This document shows positions 7,812 to 15,902 of a stretch of DNA of 64,000 nt, in pieces (position 1 is the first letter of the stretch; each line of letters begins with the position of its first letter). Position numbers and translations under genes: made by a program. The notes below the pieces were generated by a model. That model had not been told where the DNA came from. It did no database searches and was given only the letters and a program-made list of their open reading frames with translations. Location of the stretch: the NCBI RefSeq assembly GCF_900111245.1, contig NZ_FOGO01000015.1, positions 133,409-197,408 on the forward strand, in the 5' to 3' direction. The DNA comes from Streptomyces qinglanensis. GTDB taxonomy: Bacteria > Actinomycetota > Actinomycetes > Streptomycetales > Streptomycetaceae.

Positions 7812-8765
7812 TCAGGACGGCGAGCGCGTCCGGCGCCTGCTCCGCCCGAAGAAGTCGAAGCCGCCCGTGCCGCTGTCGCGGCCGTCCGGCTCGGACGCCG
7901 CACCTTCCGCCGCCCTGGCCGTTCCGGCTGCCCCGGCCGAACCGGTCTCCGCACCGTCCGCGGCCTCATCCGGATCCCGGGACCCGTCCGCTCCGGCTGC
8001 GGGCCCGTTCTGCGCGGCGGACCCGGCCGTGCGCCGCCCGGCCGTACGCGGGGCCACTGGCCGGGAGCGCGGCGGGGCCTGCGGGGGCACCACGGTGGCC
8101 GCGCGGCTGTGGGACAGCCGGGCCGCCGCGCGCTGCCGCACCGCGTTGCGGGCGAGCGCGTCCAGTGCCTCGCCCGCCTGCCGGTAGGTCAGCGGGGTCG
8201 GTGCGCCGGAGCTGTGCCGGTGGTCGGTGGCCGAGGTGGTGAGGGCCTTGGCGGGGGCCGTCGTCCCCGCCTCCAGTTCCAGCACCCTGCGCCCCTCCAG
8301 CGCACTCGCCCGCTCCGTCTGGGCGTTGGCGTAGCGGCGCAGCAGGTCGGCGTGCTCGGAGCGGAGACCGGTCAGCTCGGCGCGCTTCTCGCGGAGCCTG
8401 CCCTCCAGCTTGGTGCGGAGCTCGCGCAGCTCCTCGACCTCGCCCTCCAGGTCCGCCTGCTTCTCCTCGGCCCGCCAGGCCGAGCTGGCGAGCTGCGCCT
8501 TGAGGTCGCCGACCTGCTTGCCCGCCGCGCGGTCCCAGGCGCGCAGCAGTACGGCGCCGGTGACGGCGGCGGCCGCCGCTGCCGCGGTGAGCGCGCGCAG
8601 CACCACCGTCTCCAGGTCGGCGACGCCCGGCTCACCGCACAGCCAGGCCCCGCCGGCGCAGGCCAGTGCGGACACCGCCACGGACACCGGGGGCAGGCGT
8701 CGGTGCAGCGGCGGGGAATGGCGATGACGTCCACGTGGCATGGCTGGGAATTTACCGTGTTCCAC
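7812..8765 (-). CDS. Coiled-coil membrane protein, unknown function
   Basis: A 317-aa protein not matched to a named family. It has a short basic N-terminus and two hydrophobic stretches (VSVAVSALACAGGAWLC and VVLRALTAAAAAAAVTGAVLLRAW). A long charged coiled coil follows at about residues 85-150, rich in Glu, Leu and Arg. After it comes an Ala-rich helical region (QAGEALDALARNAVRQRAAARL) and a low-complexity Ala/Pro/Gly tail ending in Arg-rich FFGRSRRRTRSPS. The GTG start at 8765 has no clear ribosome-binding site; an in-frame ATG at 8741 would give a protein 8 residues shorter. Probably membrane-anchored with a cytoplasmic coiled coil. Confidence 0.6.
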   Translation of the reverse strand: MEHGKFPAMPRGRHRHSPPLHRRLPPVSVAVSALACAGGAWLCGEPGVADLETVVLRALTAAAAAAAVTGAVLLRAWDRAAGKQVGDLKAQLASSAWRAEEKQADLEGEVEELRELRTKLEGRLREKRAELTGLRSEHADLLRRYANAQTERASALEGRRVLELEAGTTAPAKALTTSATDHRHSSGAPTPLTYRQAGEALDALARNAVRQRAAARLSHSRAATVVPPQAPPRSRPVAPRTAGRRTAGSAAQNGPAAGADGSRDPDEAADGAETGSAGAAGTARAAEGAASEPDGRDSGTGGFDFFGRSRRRTRSPS

Positions 8766-8792
8766 CCGGGGGACGACACCGGACGAACCGTG

Positions 8793-9788
8793 TCACGCCA
8801 GCCCCTTGCTCTTCAGGTACTCCTCGGCGACGTCCGCGGGCTTCTCCCGGTCCTGGTCGACCTTGCGGTTGAGCTCGGTCAGGTCCTTGGTGGTGAGGGT
8901 GCGGGTGAGCTTGCCGAGCGCGTCCGCCACCTTCTTGTCACCGGCGTCCTTCGCGTTGACGACCGGCACGATGTTGTCCGCGTTCTGCAGCTTCTTGTCG
9001 TCCTCCAGCAGCACCAGGCCGAACTGGTCGAGGGTGGCGTCGGTGGTGGTGGTCAGCACGAGCTGGTCCTTGCCGTCCTTGACGGCCTGCTTGGACTGGC
9101 TGGTGCCCACGCCCTTGGGGTCTATGCCCTTGACGTCGATCCCGTAGGTCTTCTCCAGCCCGGGGCGGCAGAACGGCCGGGTCTCGCACTCGTCGCCCGC
9201 CGCGATGGTGACGCGCTCCTTGGAACGGCCCAGGTCGCTGAGGGTCTTGAGGTCGTGCTTCTTCGCGTGGTCCGCGGAGACGGCGAAGGCGTTCTGGTCC
9301 ACCGCGTCGCCGGCCTCCAGCACCTTCAGACCGCGCGGCTCGGCCAGGTCGCGGAGCGCCTCGACGGTCTCGTCCGCGTCGCTGGAGGCGACCGGCTCGG
9401 CCTTGGCGCCGTTCTTCTTGGCGTTGAGGAACTCGGCCATCGTCGCCGCGTACTCCGGTACGACGTCGATGCGGCCCTTCTCCAGCTCGGGCGCGTACAG
9501 CTCGCGGTTCTTGACCTTCTTGACCGTGGTCTTCCAACCGGCCTCGGACAGCACTCCGGAGTAGAGCTCGGAGAGGATCTCCGACTCGGTGAAGCCGGCC
9601 GAGCCGACGACCAGACTGCCCTTGCCGCCGCCTGAGCCGGAGTCCTTCTCCTCCAGGTCGCTGCCGCCGCAGGCGGCCAGTGCCAGCGCCAGCGCGGAGG
9701 CCGTGCCGGCGGTGGCGAGACCGCGCCGGGCCGCCGTTCTGCGCCGGGGGGCGGTGGTGTCGGTGGTGGTGCGGGAGCGGGCCATCAT
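8793..9788 (-). CDS. Betaine/choline-type ABC transporter substrate-binding lipoprotein
   Basis: Extracellular binding protein of an osmoprotectant (OpuC/OsmF-like, OpuAC-domain) importer. The 331-aa precursor has a twin basic N-terminus, a hydrophobic signal and a lipobox LAAC with the lipid-accepting Cys40. Mature-domain features include VVGSAGFTESEILSELYSGVL, DVVPEYAATMAEFL, and QLVLTTTTDATLDQFGLVLLEDDKK. It is the last gene of a minus-strand run after two permeases; the ATPase gene is divergent. Tandem ATGs occur at 9788 and 9785, with no strong ribosome-binding site to decide. Exact ligand (glycine betaine, choline, carnitine) cannot be read from the sequence. Confidence 0.88.
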   Translation of the reverse strand: MMARSRTTTDTTAPRRRTAARRGLATAGTASALALALAACGGSDLEEKDSGSGGGKGSLVVGSAGFTESEILSELYSGVLSEAGWKTTVKKVKNRELYAPELEKGRIDVVPEYAATMAEFLNAKKNGAKAEPVASSDADETVEALRDLAEPRGLKVLEAGDAVDQNAFAVSADHAKKHDLKTLSDLGRSKERVTIAAGDECETRPFCRPGLEKTYGIDVKGIDPKGVGTSQSKQAVKDGKDQLVLTTTTDATLDQFGLVLLEDDKKLQNADNIVPVVNAKDAGDKKVADALGKLTRTLTTKDLTELNRKVDQDREKPADVAEEYLKSKGLA

Positions 9789-9824
9789 GCGTCCATTCGT
9801 CCGGTGTCGTTCTTGGTGGGGCGG

Positions 9825-10514
9825 TCAGACGGGCTTCGTGCGGCCGGCGGGCTGCCGCCGCATCGGGTCCAGAAGCCGCTCGGTGAGGGTCAGGACGCGC
9901 TCGACCAGCAGCGCCAGCGCGGCCACGAGCAGGGCGCCCGCGACCACCTGGGGAGTGTCGTAGTTGCCGAATCCGGCGGTGATCAGCCGGCCGAGGCCGC
10001 CGCCGCCCGGCAGCGCGGCGAGCGTAGCCGTGGCGACGAGTTGCACGGCGGCCGTCTGCACCCCGGTCATGATCAGCGGGAGGGCGAGCGGCAGTTCGAC
10101 CTGGCGCAGCAGTTGCCCGCCCGTCATCCCCATGCCCCGGGCCGCCTCGACGACCTCCCGGTCCGCCTCGCGCACACCGGTGTAGGCGTTGGTCAGCAGC
10201 GGCGGCAGCGCGAACAGCACCAGCGCCACGATCGTCGCCCAGTCGCCGTACCGGCCCAGCGGGCCCATCGACAGCAGCACCAGCACGGCGAAGGTGGGCA
10301 CGGCCCGGCCCGCGTTCGAGAGGTTCACCGCCAGCGCGCCGCCCCGCCCCACATGGCCGAGCCACAGCGCGAGCGGCAGCGCCAGCGCGCAGGAGAGCAG
10401 CAGGCAGACGCCCGTCAGATAGATGTGTTCCCCGAGCCGTTGCAGCACGCCGCCGGTGCCGGTCCAGTGGGAGCCGGTCGTCAACCAGGTCCATACGTCG
10501 GTGAGGATGCCCAT
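9825..10514 (-). CDS. Betaine/choline-type ABC transporter permease
   Basis: A 229-aa inner-membrane permease of the BPD transport (OpuBB/OsmW-like) family with five to six hydrophobic segments. The EAA-type cytoplasmic loop is visible as VVEAARGMGMTGGQLLRQVELPLALPLI. It begins with GILTDVWTWLTTGSHWTGTGGVLQRLGEHI, typical of these permeases. Only 4 nt separate it from the upstream permease gene, so the two are certainly cotranscribed and likely form the heterodimeric channel. Confidence 0.9.
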   Translation of the reverse strand: MGILTDVWTWLTTGSHWTGTGGVLQRLGEHIYLTGVCLLLSCALALPLALWLGHVGRGGALAVNLSNAGRAVPTFAVLVLLSMGPLGRYGDWATIVALVLFALPPLLTNAYTGVREADREVVEAARGMGMTGGQLLRQVELPLALPLIMTGVQTAAVQLVATATLAALPGGGGLGRLITAGFGNYDTPQVVAGALLVAALALLVERVLTLTERLLDPMRRQPAGRTKPV

Positions 10515-10518
10515 GCGC

Positions 10519-11280
10519 TCAGCCCGCCTTCCCCACGAGGTCCTGCGCCGCGGCAGCGGAGGGCGCGGCGGGTGCGCGCACGGCCCGCTTGCGGGCGCCC
10601 GCGCGGGTCCACGGGGTCAGCATCCGCTGGAGCCACAGCAGCAGCAGGTCCGCGACGACCGCCAGGACGACGCAGATGGCCGAGGCGGTCAGCACCTGCG
10701 CCTTGAAATAGCTCTCCATGCCGTCGTAGATGAGGTTTCCCAGTCCGCCGTAGCCGACGATGGCGCCGACCGTGGTGAGCGAGACCGCCGTGACCGTGGC
10801 GATGCGCACTCCCGCCAGCAGCGCGGGCAGTGCCAGCGGCAGCTCCACCTCCAGCAGCAGCCTGCCCGGTCCGTACCCCATCCCCTCGGCGGCCTGCCGG
10901 GCCTCGCCCGGTACCGCGTCCAGCCCCGCCAGGATGTTGCGCACCAGGACCGTGAGGGAGTACAGCACCAGGCCGGTCACCACCACGGCGGCCGACAGCC
11001 CGAAGACGGGCAGCAGCAGCGCGAACATCGCCAGCGAGGGGATCGTGTAGAGGATCGTCGTCACGCCCAGGGCCGGGGCGCGGGCCGCGCGCCAGCGCCG
11101 GGCCGCCACCGCCAGCGGCAGGGCGAGCGCCAGTGCGATCACGACGGAGAGCGCGGTGATCCAGACGTGCTCCACCGTCGCGTCGAGCAGTTCGCTCTGC
11201 CGGGTGCGCACATACGTCCAGCACAGCCAGTCGTTCTGCGCGAGACAGCCCTGCGGGCCGCCTCCTGCCGTGCTGCTCAT
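10519..11280 (-). CDS. Betaine/choline-type ABC transporter permease
   Basis: A 253-aa paralogous permease with the same architecture. Its EAA loop reads EARQAAEGMGYGPGRLLLEVELPLALPALL, and the N-terminal part ending HVWITALSVVIALALALPLAV leads into the membrane domain. The C-terminal tail is Ala/Arg-rich and cytoplasmic. ATG is preceded by GGAGGTGA at good spacing. First gene of the minus-strand half of the importer locus, reading away from the 13-bp repeat region and the divergent ATPase gene. Confidence 0.9.
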   Translation of the reverse strand: MSSTAGGGPQGCLAQNDWLCWTYVRTRQSELLDATVEHVWITALSVVIALALALPLAVAARRWRAARAPALGVTTILYTIPSLAMFALLLPVFGLSAAVVVTGLVLYSLTVLVRNILAGLDAVPGEARQAAEGMGYGPGRLLLEVELPLALPALLAGVRIATVTAVSLTTVGAIVGYGGLGNLIYDGMESYFKAQVLTASAICVVLAVVADLLLLWLQRMLTPWTRAGARKRAVRAPAAPSAAAAQDLVGKAG

Positions 11281-11307
11281 CGGTCACCTCCCCGCGCTGT
11301 GCGGTGC

Positions 11308-11402
11308 TCGGACGGCGTTGTCCGGACGGTTTGTTCGGACGGTTTGTTCGGACGGTTTGTCCGGATGGTTGCCGTCCGGACGGTGCCGTTCGGACGACGT
11401 TG
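11308..11402. repeat. 13-bp repeats in the divergent transporter promoter region
   Basis: TCCGGACGGTTTG (11321-11333), TTCGGACGGTTTG (11334-11346) and an identical third copy (11347-11359) lie head to tail with exact 13-bp period, followed by TCCGGATGGTTG at 11360. Degenerate copies flank them: TCGGACGGCGTTG at 11308, TCCGGACGGTGCCG at 11375 and TTCGGACGACGTTG at 11389. They occupy the 333-bp gap between the permease and ATPase genes, where osmoregulated control would act. The rest of that gap (11403-11613) shows no gene. Confidence 0.8.
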
Positions 11403-11613
11403 TGAAGTGTCATGCCACGATGACGGCCGACCCTATCCCGGCGGACTGACAATCAGTCCGGAGTGCCGTACCCCGGAACCGTTCGGTTCATCCGCAGTCC
11501 GCGGGATCAGCAGGCTGCCGGGAGGATTGTCGGCGGGCTGTGTTTCGCTGTCCGCATACGACCGGAGCGGCCGGGGCACCAGCCGGGAACGGGCCGGAGA
11601 CGAGGATGGGCAG

Positions 11614-12795
11614 ATGATTCGCTTCGAGAACGTGGCCAAGCGCTACCCCGACGGGACCGTCGCGGTCGAGGGGCTCTCCTTCGAGGTGGCCGACGGGGAA
11701 CTGGTCACCCTCGTGGGGCCCTCGGGCTGCGGCAAGACCACCACCATGAAGATGGTCAACCGGCTGATCGAGCCGACCGAGGGGCGGATCCTGGTCGACG
11801 GCGCCGACATCGCCCGCGTCGAACCGGTCGAGCTGCGCCGCCGGATGGGCTACGTCATCCAGCAGACCGGGCTCTTCCCGCACCGCACGGTGCTGGACAA
11901 CACCGCCACCGTTCCGCACCTGCTGGGCTGGTCCAAGGCGCGCAGGCGGGAACGCGCCCGCGAACTGCTGGACCTGGTGGGCCTGGACCCGCACGTGTTC
12001 GGCGACCGCTACCCCGAGCAGCTCAGCGGGGGCCAGCGGCAGCGGGTCGGGGTCGCCAGGGCGTTGGCCGCGGATCCGCCGGTGCTGCTGATGGACGAAC
12101 CGTTCGGCGCCGTGGACCCGGTGGTGCGCGAGCACCTGCAGAACGAGTTCCTGCGGCTCCAGTCGCGGCTGCACAAGACGGTGCTGTTCGTCACGCACGA
12201 CATCGAGGAAGCCGTCCGGCTCGGCGACCGGATCGCCGTCTACGGGGAGGGCCGGATCGAGCAGTTCGACACACCCGCCACCGTGCTGGGCGCTCCCGCG
12301 TCCGGATATGTGGCCGACTTCGTCGGCGCCGACCGCGGCCTCAAGCGGCTGTCGGTCACCCCGATAGAGCCCGGCGACCTGGAGCAGCCGCCGACCCTCC
12401 ACCTGAGCGACGGGCTCGCCGAGGCGGCCGCACGGATGGCGACCGACGGCGCGCGCTGGGCCGTGGTCCTGGACGGCGCGGAGGAGTTGCACGGCTGGGT
12501 CTCGGCCGCGGCCCTGGTCGAGGCGTCGGTGCGGGGCGGGGACGGCTCGGGGACGGTCGGCGACCACGCGCAGCGGATGGAGGCGTGGCTGCCGCTGGGC
12601 TCCACCCTCAAGCAGGCGTTCAGCACGATGCTCCAGCACGATGCCGGATGGATCGCCGTGCTGGACGCCGGGGACCGGTTCGTCGGCGTGCTCACCCCGG
12701 CCAAGCTGCACGAGGCGCTGCGCCGCTCGGTCGACGCCGACGCCCGCGCCGTGGCCCGCCAGGAGGTCGAACTGGAGACGATCGAGAGCTCCTGA
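11614..12795 (+). CDS. Betaine/choline-type ABC transporter ATP-binding protein with CBS domains
   Basis: A 393-aa ATPase of the OpuCA/ProV (QAT) type. Walker A is GPSGCGKT (residues 35-42), the Q-loop region reads VIQQTGLFPH, the signature LSGGQRQR starts near residue 137, and Walker B is LLMDEPFGAVDP. After the ATPase core come the YVADFVGADRGLKRL linker and two CBS-like segments (about residues 255-380, including WAVVLDGAEELHGWV and GWIAVLDAGDRFVGVLTP). In OpuA-type systems CBS domains gate transport by ionic strength. ATG chosen for the GAGGATGG upstream. Divergent from its permeases. Confidence 0.93.
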   Translation: MIRFENVAKRYPDGTVAVEGLSFEVADGELVTLVGPSGCGKTTTMKMVNRLIEPTEGRILVDGADIARVEPVELRRRMGYVIQQTGLFPHRTVLDNTATVPHLLGWSKARRRERARELLDLVGLDPHVFGDRYPEQLSGGQRQRVGVARALAADPPVLLMDEPFGAVDPVVREHLQNEFLRLQSRLHKTVLFVTHDIEEAVRLGDRIAVYGEGRIEQFDTPATVLGAPASGYVADFVGADRGLKRLSVTPIEPGDLEQPPTLHLSDGLAEAAARMATDGARWAVVLDGAEELHGWVSAAALVEASVRGGDGSGTVGDHAQRMEAWLPLGSTLKQAFSTMLQHDAGWIAVLDAGDRFVGVLTPAKLHEALRRSVDADARAVARQEVELETIESS

Positions 12796-12905
12796 GCGGG
12801 ACGGGCACCTCCCGGGCCGGCGGAGGAGCCGGGAGCCGCCGGGAGCCGCTGTGCGGCCGTCCCGGCGCGGGCGCACGGCAGCCGGGCCGCGGGCCGGCGC
12901 ACAGC

Positions 12906-12976
12906 GCACGGCGGCGGTCGGCCTCGCACCGCACAGCGGCGGTCGGGCGCTCCGCACGGCGGCGGTCGGGCGCACC
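12906..12976 (+). repeat. Three degenerate 23-25-bp repeats
   Basis: GCACGGCGGCGGTCGG at 12906, GCACAGCGGCGGTCGG at 12931 and GCACGGCGGCGGTCGG at 12954 each begin a 23-25-bp unit. They fill the 267-bp non-coding gap between the ATPase gene and the convergent oxidoreductase gene. No other feature seen in that gap. Confidence 0.65.
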
Positions 12977-13062
12977 GCGTACGGGCGGGATGCGCTGCGG
13001 CGCCGGATGCGCCGCGGCGCGCTTCGGCCTGCGGCGAGGCCGTCGGTCCGCCGCCGGGCCCG

Positions 13063-14505
13063 TCAGTCCGCGGCGAGGTCGCCGAGCGCTTCCAGGACGC
13101 TGCGGTGGAAGGTGGGGAAGGCGAACATCATGTCGCGCAGCGTCGCCGTGGGCACGGCCGCGCGGATGGCCACGGCGAGCCCGTAGAGCACCTCCCCGCC
13201 CATCGGCCCGGCGGCCGTCGCGCCCACCAGGACGCCCCGTTCGGCGTCCTCCACCAGCTTGATCAGACCGTCGTTGCCCGCCTTGTGGATCCAGCCGCGT
13301 ACCCCGTCCGGCACCCGGGCCGTCCCGGTGCGGACCGTCAGCCCCCGCTCGCGCGCCACGGCCTCGGTCAGCCCCACGGAACCGATCTCCGGGTCCGTGA
13401 AGGTCACATGGGGCACCGCGCGGTAGTCGGCACCGGGACCCGCTTCGCCCCGGCCCGCCGCGGCCAGCACGGCGCGTACCGCCACGTCGGCCTGGTACAT
13501 CGCCACATGGGTGAAGGCGCCCTCGCCCACCAGGTCCCCCAGGGCCCACACGCCGGGCGCCGCGCGCATGTGCGCGTCCACCTCCACCCGGCGGGCCTCC
13601 GCGCCCAGGCCCAGCGCCGCGCGGTCCAGCGCGTCCAGCCGCGGTCGCCGCCCGGTCGCCACCAGCAGCTTCTCCGCGGACACCTCCTCGCCGCCGTCCA
13701 GCGTGAGGACGAAGGCGCCGTCCGCGTACCGCGCCGCGGCGGCGCGCGCGCCGGTCAGCACCGTCAGCCCCTCCCGGCGCAGTACCTCCAGCAGCAGGTC
13801 CCCGGCTTCCGGCTCCTCGGCCGAGACCACCCGCGCGGACGCCTCGACCAGGGTCACCCGGGTGCCGAAGCGGGCGTAGGACTGGGCCAGTTCCACCCCC
13901 ACCGCGCCGCCGCCGAGCACCAGCAGCGACTCCGGGGCCTCCGCCGCGGAGACCGCCTCCCGGTTCGTCCAGTACGGCACCTGGTCGAGGCCGGGCACGG
14001 GCGGCGCCGCGGGGGCGCTGCCCGTCGCCAGGACGACACCGACCCGCGCGGTGAACGTCTCCGCGGCGGTACCGCCCCCGTCCCCGTCCCCGTCCCCGTC
14101 CCCGTCCCCGTCCCCGTCTCTACCGGTGTCGACCTCGACCCGGCCCTGCCCGGTGAACCTGCCGCGGCCGCGTACGAAGCGGCCGCCCTTGGCGGTGAAC
14201 CGCTCGACGGCCGCCGCGTCGTCCCAGTCGGCGGTCGCCTCGTCCCGGATCCGGGCGTGGACGGGGGTGAAATCCGGCTCCACCCGCGCCGTGCCCGCCA
14301 TCCCGGGCACCCGCCGCGCCTCGGCGAGCAGATCGCCGGCCCGCACCATCATCTTGCTGGGCACACACGCCCAGTACGGGCACTCGCCACCCAGCAGCTC
14401 CGCCTCGACGCCCACCACGTCCAGGCCCGCCTCGGCCAGCCGCCCCGCGACCTCCTCGCCGCCCGGTCCCATCCCCAGCACGACGACATCGCATTCCCGC
14501 GCCAT
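13063..14505 (-). CDS. Dihydrolipoamide dehydrogenase-like FAD disulfide oxidoreductase
   Basis: A 480-aa class I pyridine nucleotide-disulfide oxidoreductase. The FAD-binding motif is GMGPGGEEVAG (11-21). The redox pair is Cys42/Cys47 in GGECPYWACVPSK, a variant of the usual GGTCLNVGCIPSK. An NAD(P)-binding GGGAVGVELAQSYARFG, the second FAD motif (PGVWALGDLVGEG) and a dimerisation domain follow. The C-terminus does not show the canonical HAHPT active-site motif and reads FPTFHRSVLEALGDL, so it may be a mercuric-reductase- or SthA-like relative. An in-frame (CCCCGT)7 tract inserts a Gly-Asp repeat. ATG preceded by GGAGGAG. Confidence 0.87.
   Translation of the reverse strand: MARECDVVVLGMGPGGEEVAGRLAEAGLDVVGVEAELLGGECPYWACVPSKMMVRAGDLLAEARRVPGMAGTARVEPDFTPVHARIRDEATADWDDAAAVERFTAKGGRFVRGRGRFTGQGRVEVDTGRDGDGDGDGDGDGDGGGTAAETFTARVGVVLATGSAPAAPPVPGLDQVPYWTNREAVSAAEAPESLLVLGGGAVGVELAQSYARFGTRVTLVEASARVVSAEEPEAGDLLLEVLRREGLTVLTGARAAAARYADGAFVLTLDGGEEVSAEKLLVATGRRPRLDALDRAALGLGAEARRVEVDAHMRAAPGVWALGDLVGEGAFTHVAMYQADVAVRAVLAAAGRGEAGPGADYRAVPHVTFTDPEIGSVGLTEAVARERGLTVRTGTARVPDGVRGWIHKAGNDGLIKLVEDAERGVLVGATAAGPMGGEVLYGLAVAIRAAVPTATLRDMMFAFPTFHRSVLEALGDLAAD
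14076..14117 (+). repeat. Hexanucleotide tandem repeat (CCCCGT)7 inside a gene
   Basis: Seven uninterrupted CCCCGT units lie within the oxidoreductase gene and encode alternating Gly and Asp on the minus strand. Six-base units cannot shift the frame, so copy-number change would only lengthen or shorten a surface loop between the first FAD half and the NAD domain. Confidence 0.9.
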
Positions 14506-14667
14506 ACCCCGGACTCCTCCGCTCGTCGGCCCGCCCGGAGCGCCGCCGCCCGGCGCTCCGGGCGGTGCCGGGCCTCCGGCGAGCATAAGAGCCCCGGCGC
14601 CGACGGGCATGTCCGGCGCGGTCGCTCCCGGAGGCCCGGCACCGCGGTCGGAGGCCGGGCGCTCCGG

Positions 14668-15675
14668 TCACTCCCAGGGACCGGCAGCGCACCCCACCTC
14701 GCACACCAGCCAGCCGAATCCGCCCAGACCGCCCGGGTCCAGCAGCTCCGCGGCCGCACCGGCCGCACCGAGCTCCCGCACATAGGCTGCCGGGTCGCCG
14801 GAGGCCAGGGACAGCGCCGGGCGCCGCCCGGTCACCCCCAGCGCCCGCAGCGCCGCCCGCTGGGTCAGCAGCGTGCTGCTGCCCGGCGCTGCGGCGGCCA
14901 CCGCGTCCAGAGCGACATGGGAGGTCAGATCGCAGGAGCCGTCCGGCACCGGCCGGCAGCTCTGCCCCCCGCGGAAGCCGGTCAGGGTGCCGAAGGGGGG
15001 CCGGTCGGCGCGCCGGTGCGCGTAGTCGACGGCGACGGCGGCGCCCCGGCGCAGTGCGCTCGCCGCGCGCGCCCACGCGGTGTCCCGCGGATGCCCGATC
15101 TCGGCCCGCGCGCCGTCCCCCGCGGGCGGCCACCAGCGGGCCAGCCAGTCCGCGTCCGCGCCGGACACCGGGGGACCGGGCCGCTCGGTGCCGTCCGGCT
15201 CCACCAGCACCAGCCGCGCGGTGCCCGCCGCGTCGTACTCGGCGACGTCCACGGGGACGTTGTCCAGCCACTCGTTGGCGAACAGCAGCCCCGTGCACGT
15301 CCCCGGCTCCGGCAGCTCGTGCTGCCAGCCGATCGCCGGGTCCAGCCGCGCGGGCCGCGCCCGCCGCTCGACGGCGACCGGACGCAGCCGGGCCGCCACG
15401 TCGCTGCCGGCCGCCTCCCGGGACCGCAGCGCCGCCAGCACGCCGGTCAGCAGTTCGCCCTCGCCGGCCCCGACATCCACCAGGTCAAGCGGCTCGGGGT
15501 GCCCCAGTGCCTCGTCCACCCGCAGCAGGAGGCGCGCCACGGCATCGGCGAACAGCGGAGAGGCGTGCACCGAGGTGCGGAAGTGCGCCGCCGGGACCTG
15601 GTGGGCGTAGAAGCCGTCCGGCCCGTAGAGCGCGTGTTCGGTGGCCGTGCGCCACCCGGGCGGCTCGTTGTGCAC
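14668..15675 (-). CDS. MidA/NDUFAF7-family SAM-dependent methyltransferase
   Basis: A 335-aa class I methyltransferase of the MidA (NDUFAF7) family. The N-terminus FYAHQVPAAHFRTSVHASPLFADAVARLL matches the family pattern, followed by SAM motif I DLVDVGAGEGELL, GLLFANEWLDNVPVDV (the conserved NE(L/W)LD step) and VAVDYAHRRADRP. Mitochondrial NDUFAF7 dimethylates an arginine of the complex I NuoD homologue; an extra nuoD lies 7 kb away. GTG start follows TAGGGT by 6 nt and has no Shine-Dalgarno, so it is probably leaderless. Confidence 0.85.
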   Translation of the reverse strand: MHNEPPGWRTATEHALYGPDGFYAHQVPAAHFRTSVHASPLFADAVARLLLRVDEALGHPEPLDLVDVGAGEGELLTGVLAALRSREAAGSDVAARLRPVAVERRARPARLDPAIGWQHELPEPGTCTGLLFANEWLDNVPVDVAEYDAAGTARLVLVEPDGTERPGPPVSGADADWLARWWPPAGDGARAEIGHPRDTAWARAASALRRGAAVAVDYAHRRADRPPFGTLTGFRGGQSCRPVPDGSCDLTSHVALDAVAAAAPGSSTLLTQRAALRALGVTGRRPALSLASGDPAAYVRELGAAGAAAELLDPGGLGGFGWLVCEVGCAAGPWE

Positions 15676-15902
15676 GGCCCCACCCTAGAGCCGCCGCGGA
15701 GGTCGTGCCGCGCTCGCGGGCCGGGTGCGCCCGGCACCGGACCCCGCTCCCGACGGTGGCCCGGCCGGGTCCGGACGACGGAGCGGGCCGGTCTCACCGC
15801 TGGTGCGGACCCCTGCCCTCCACCTTGCGGAGTAGGCGGGCGGCCAGGGATCGGCCGTCCGGCTGACCCCTGCACGTGCGTGCCCTGCATACGCTTAGTT
15901 AC

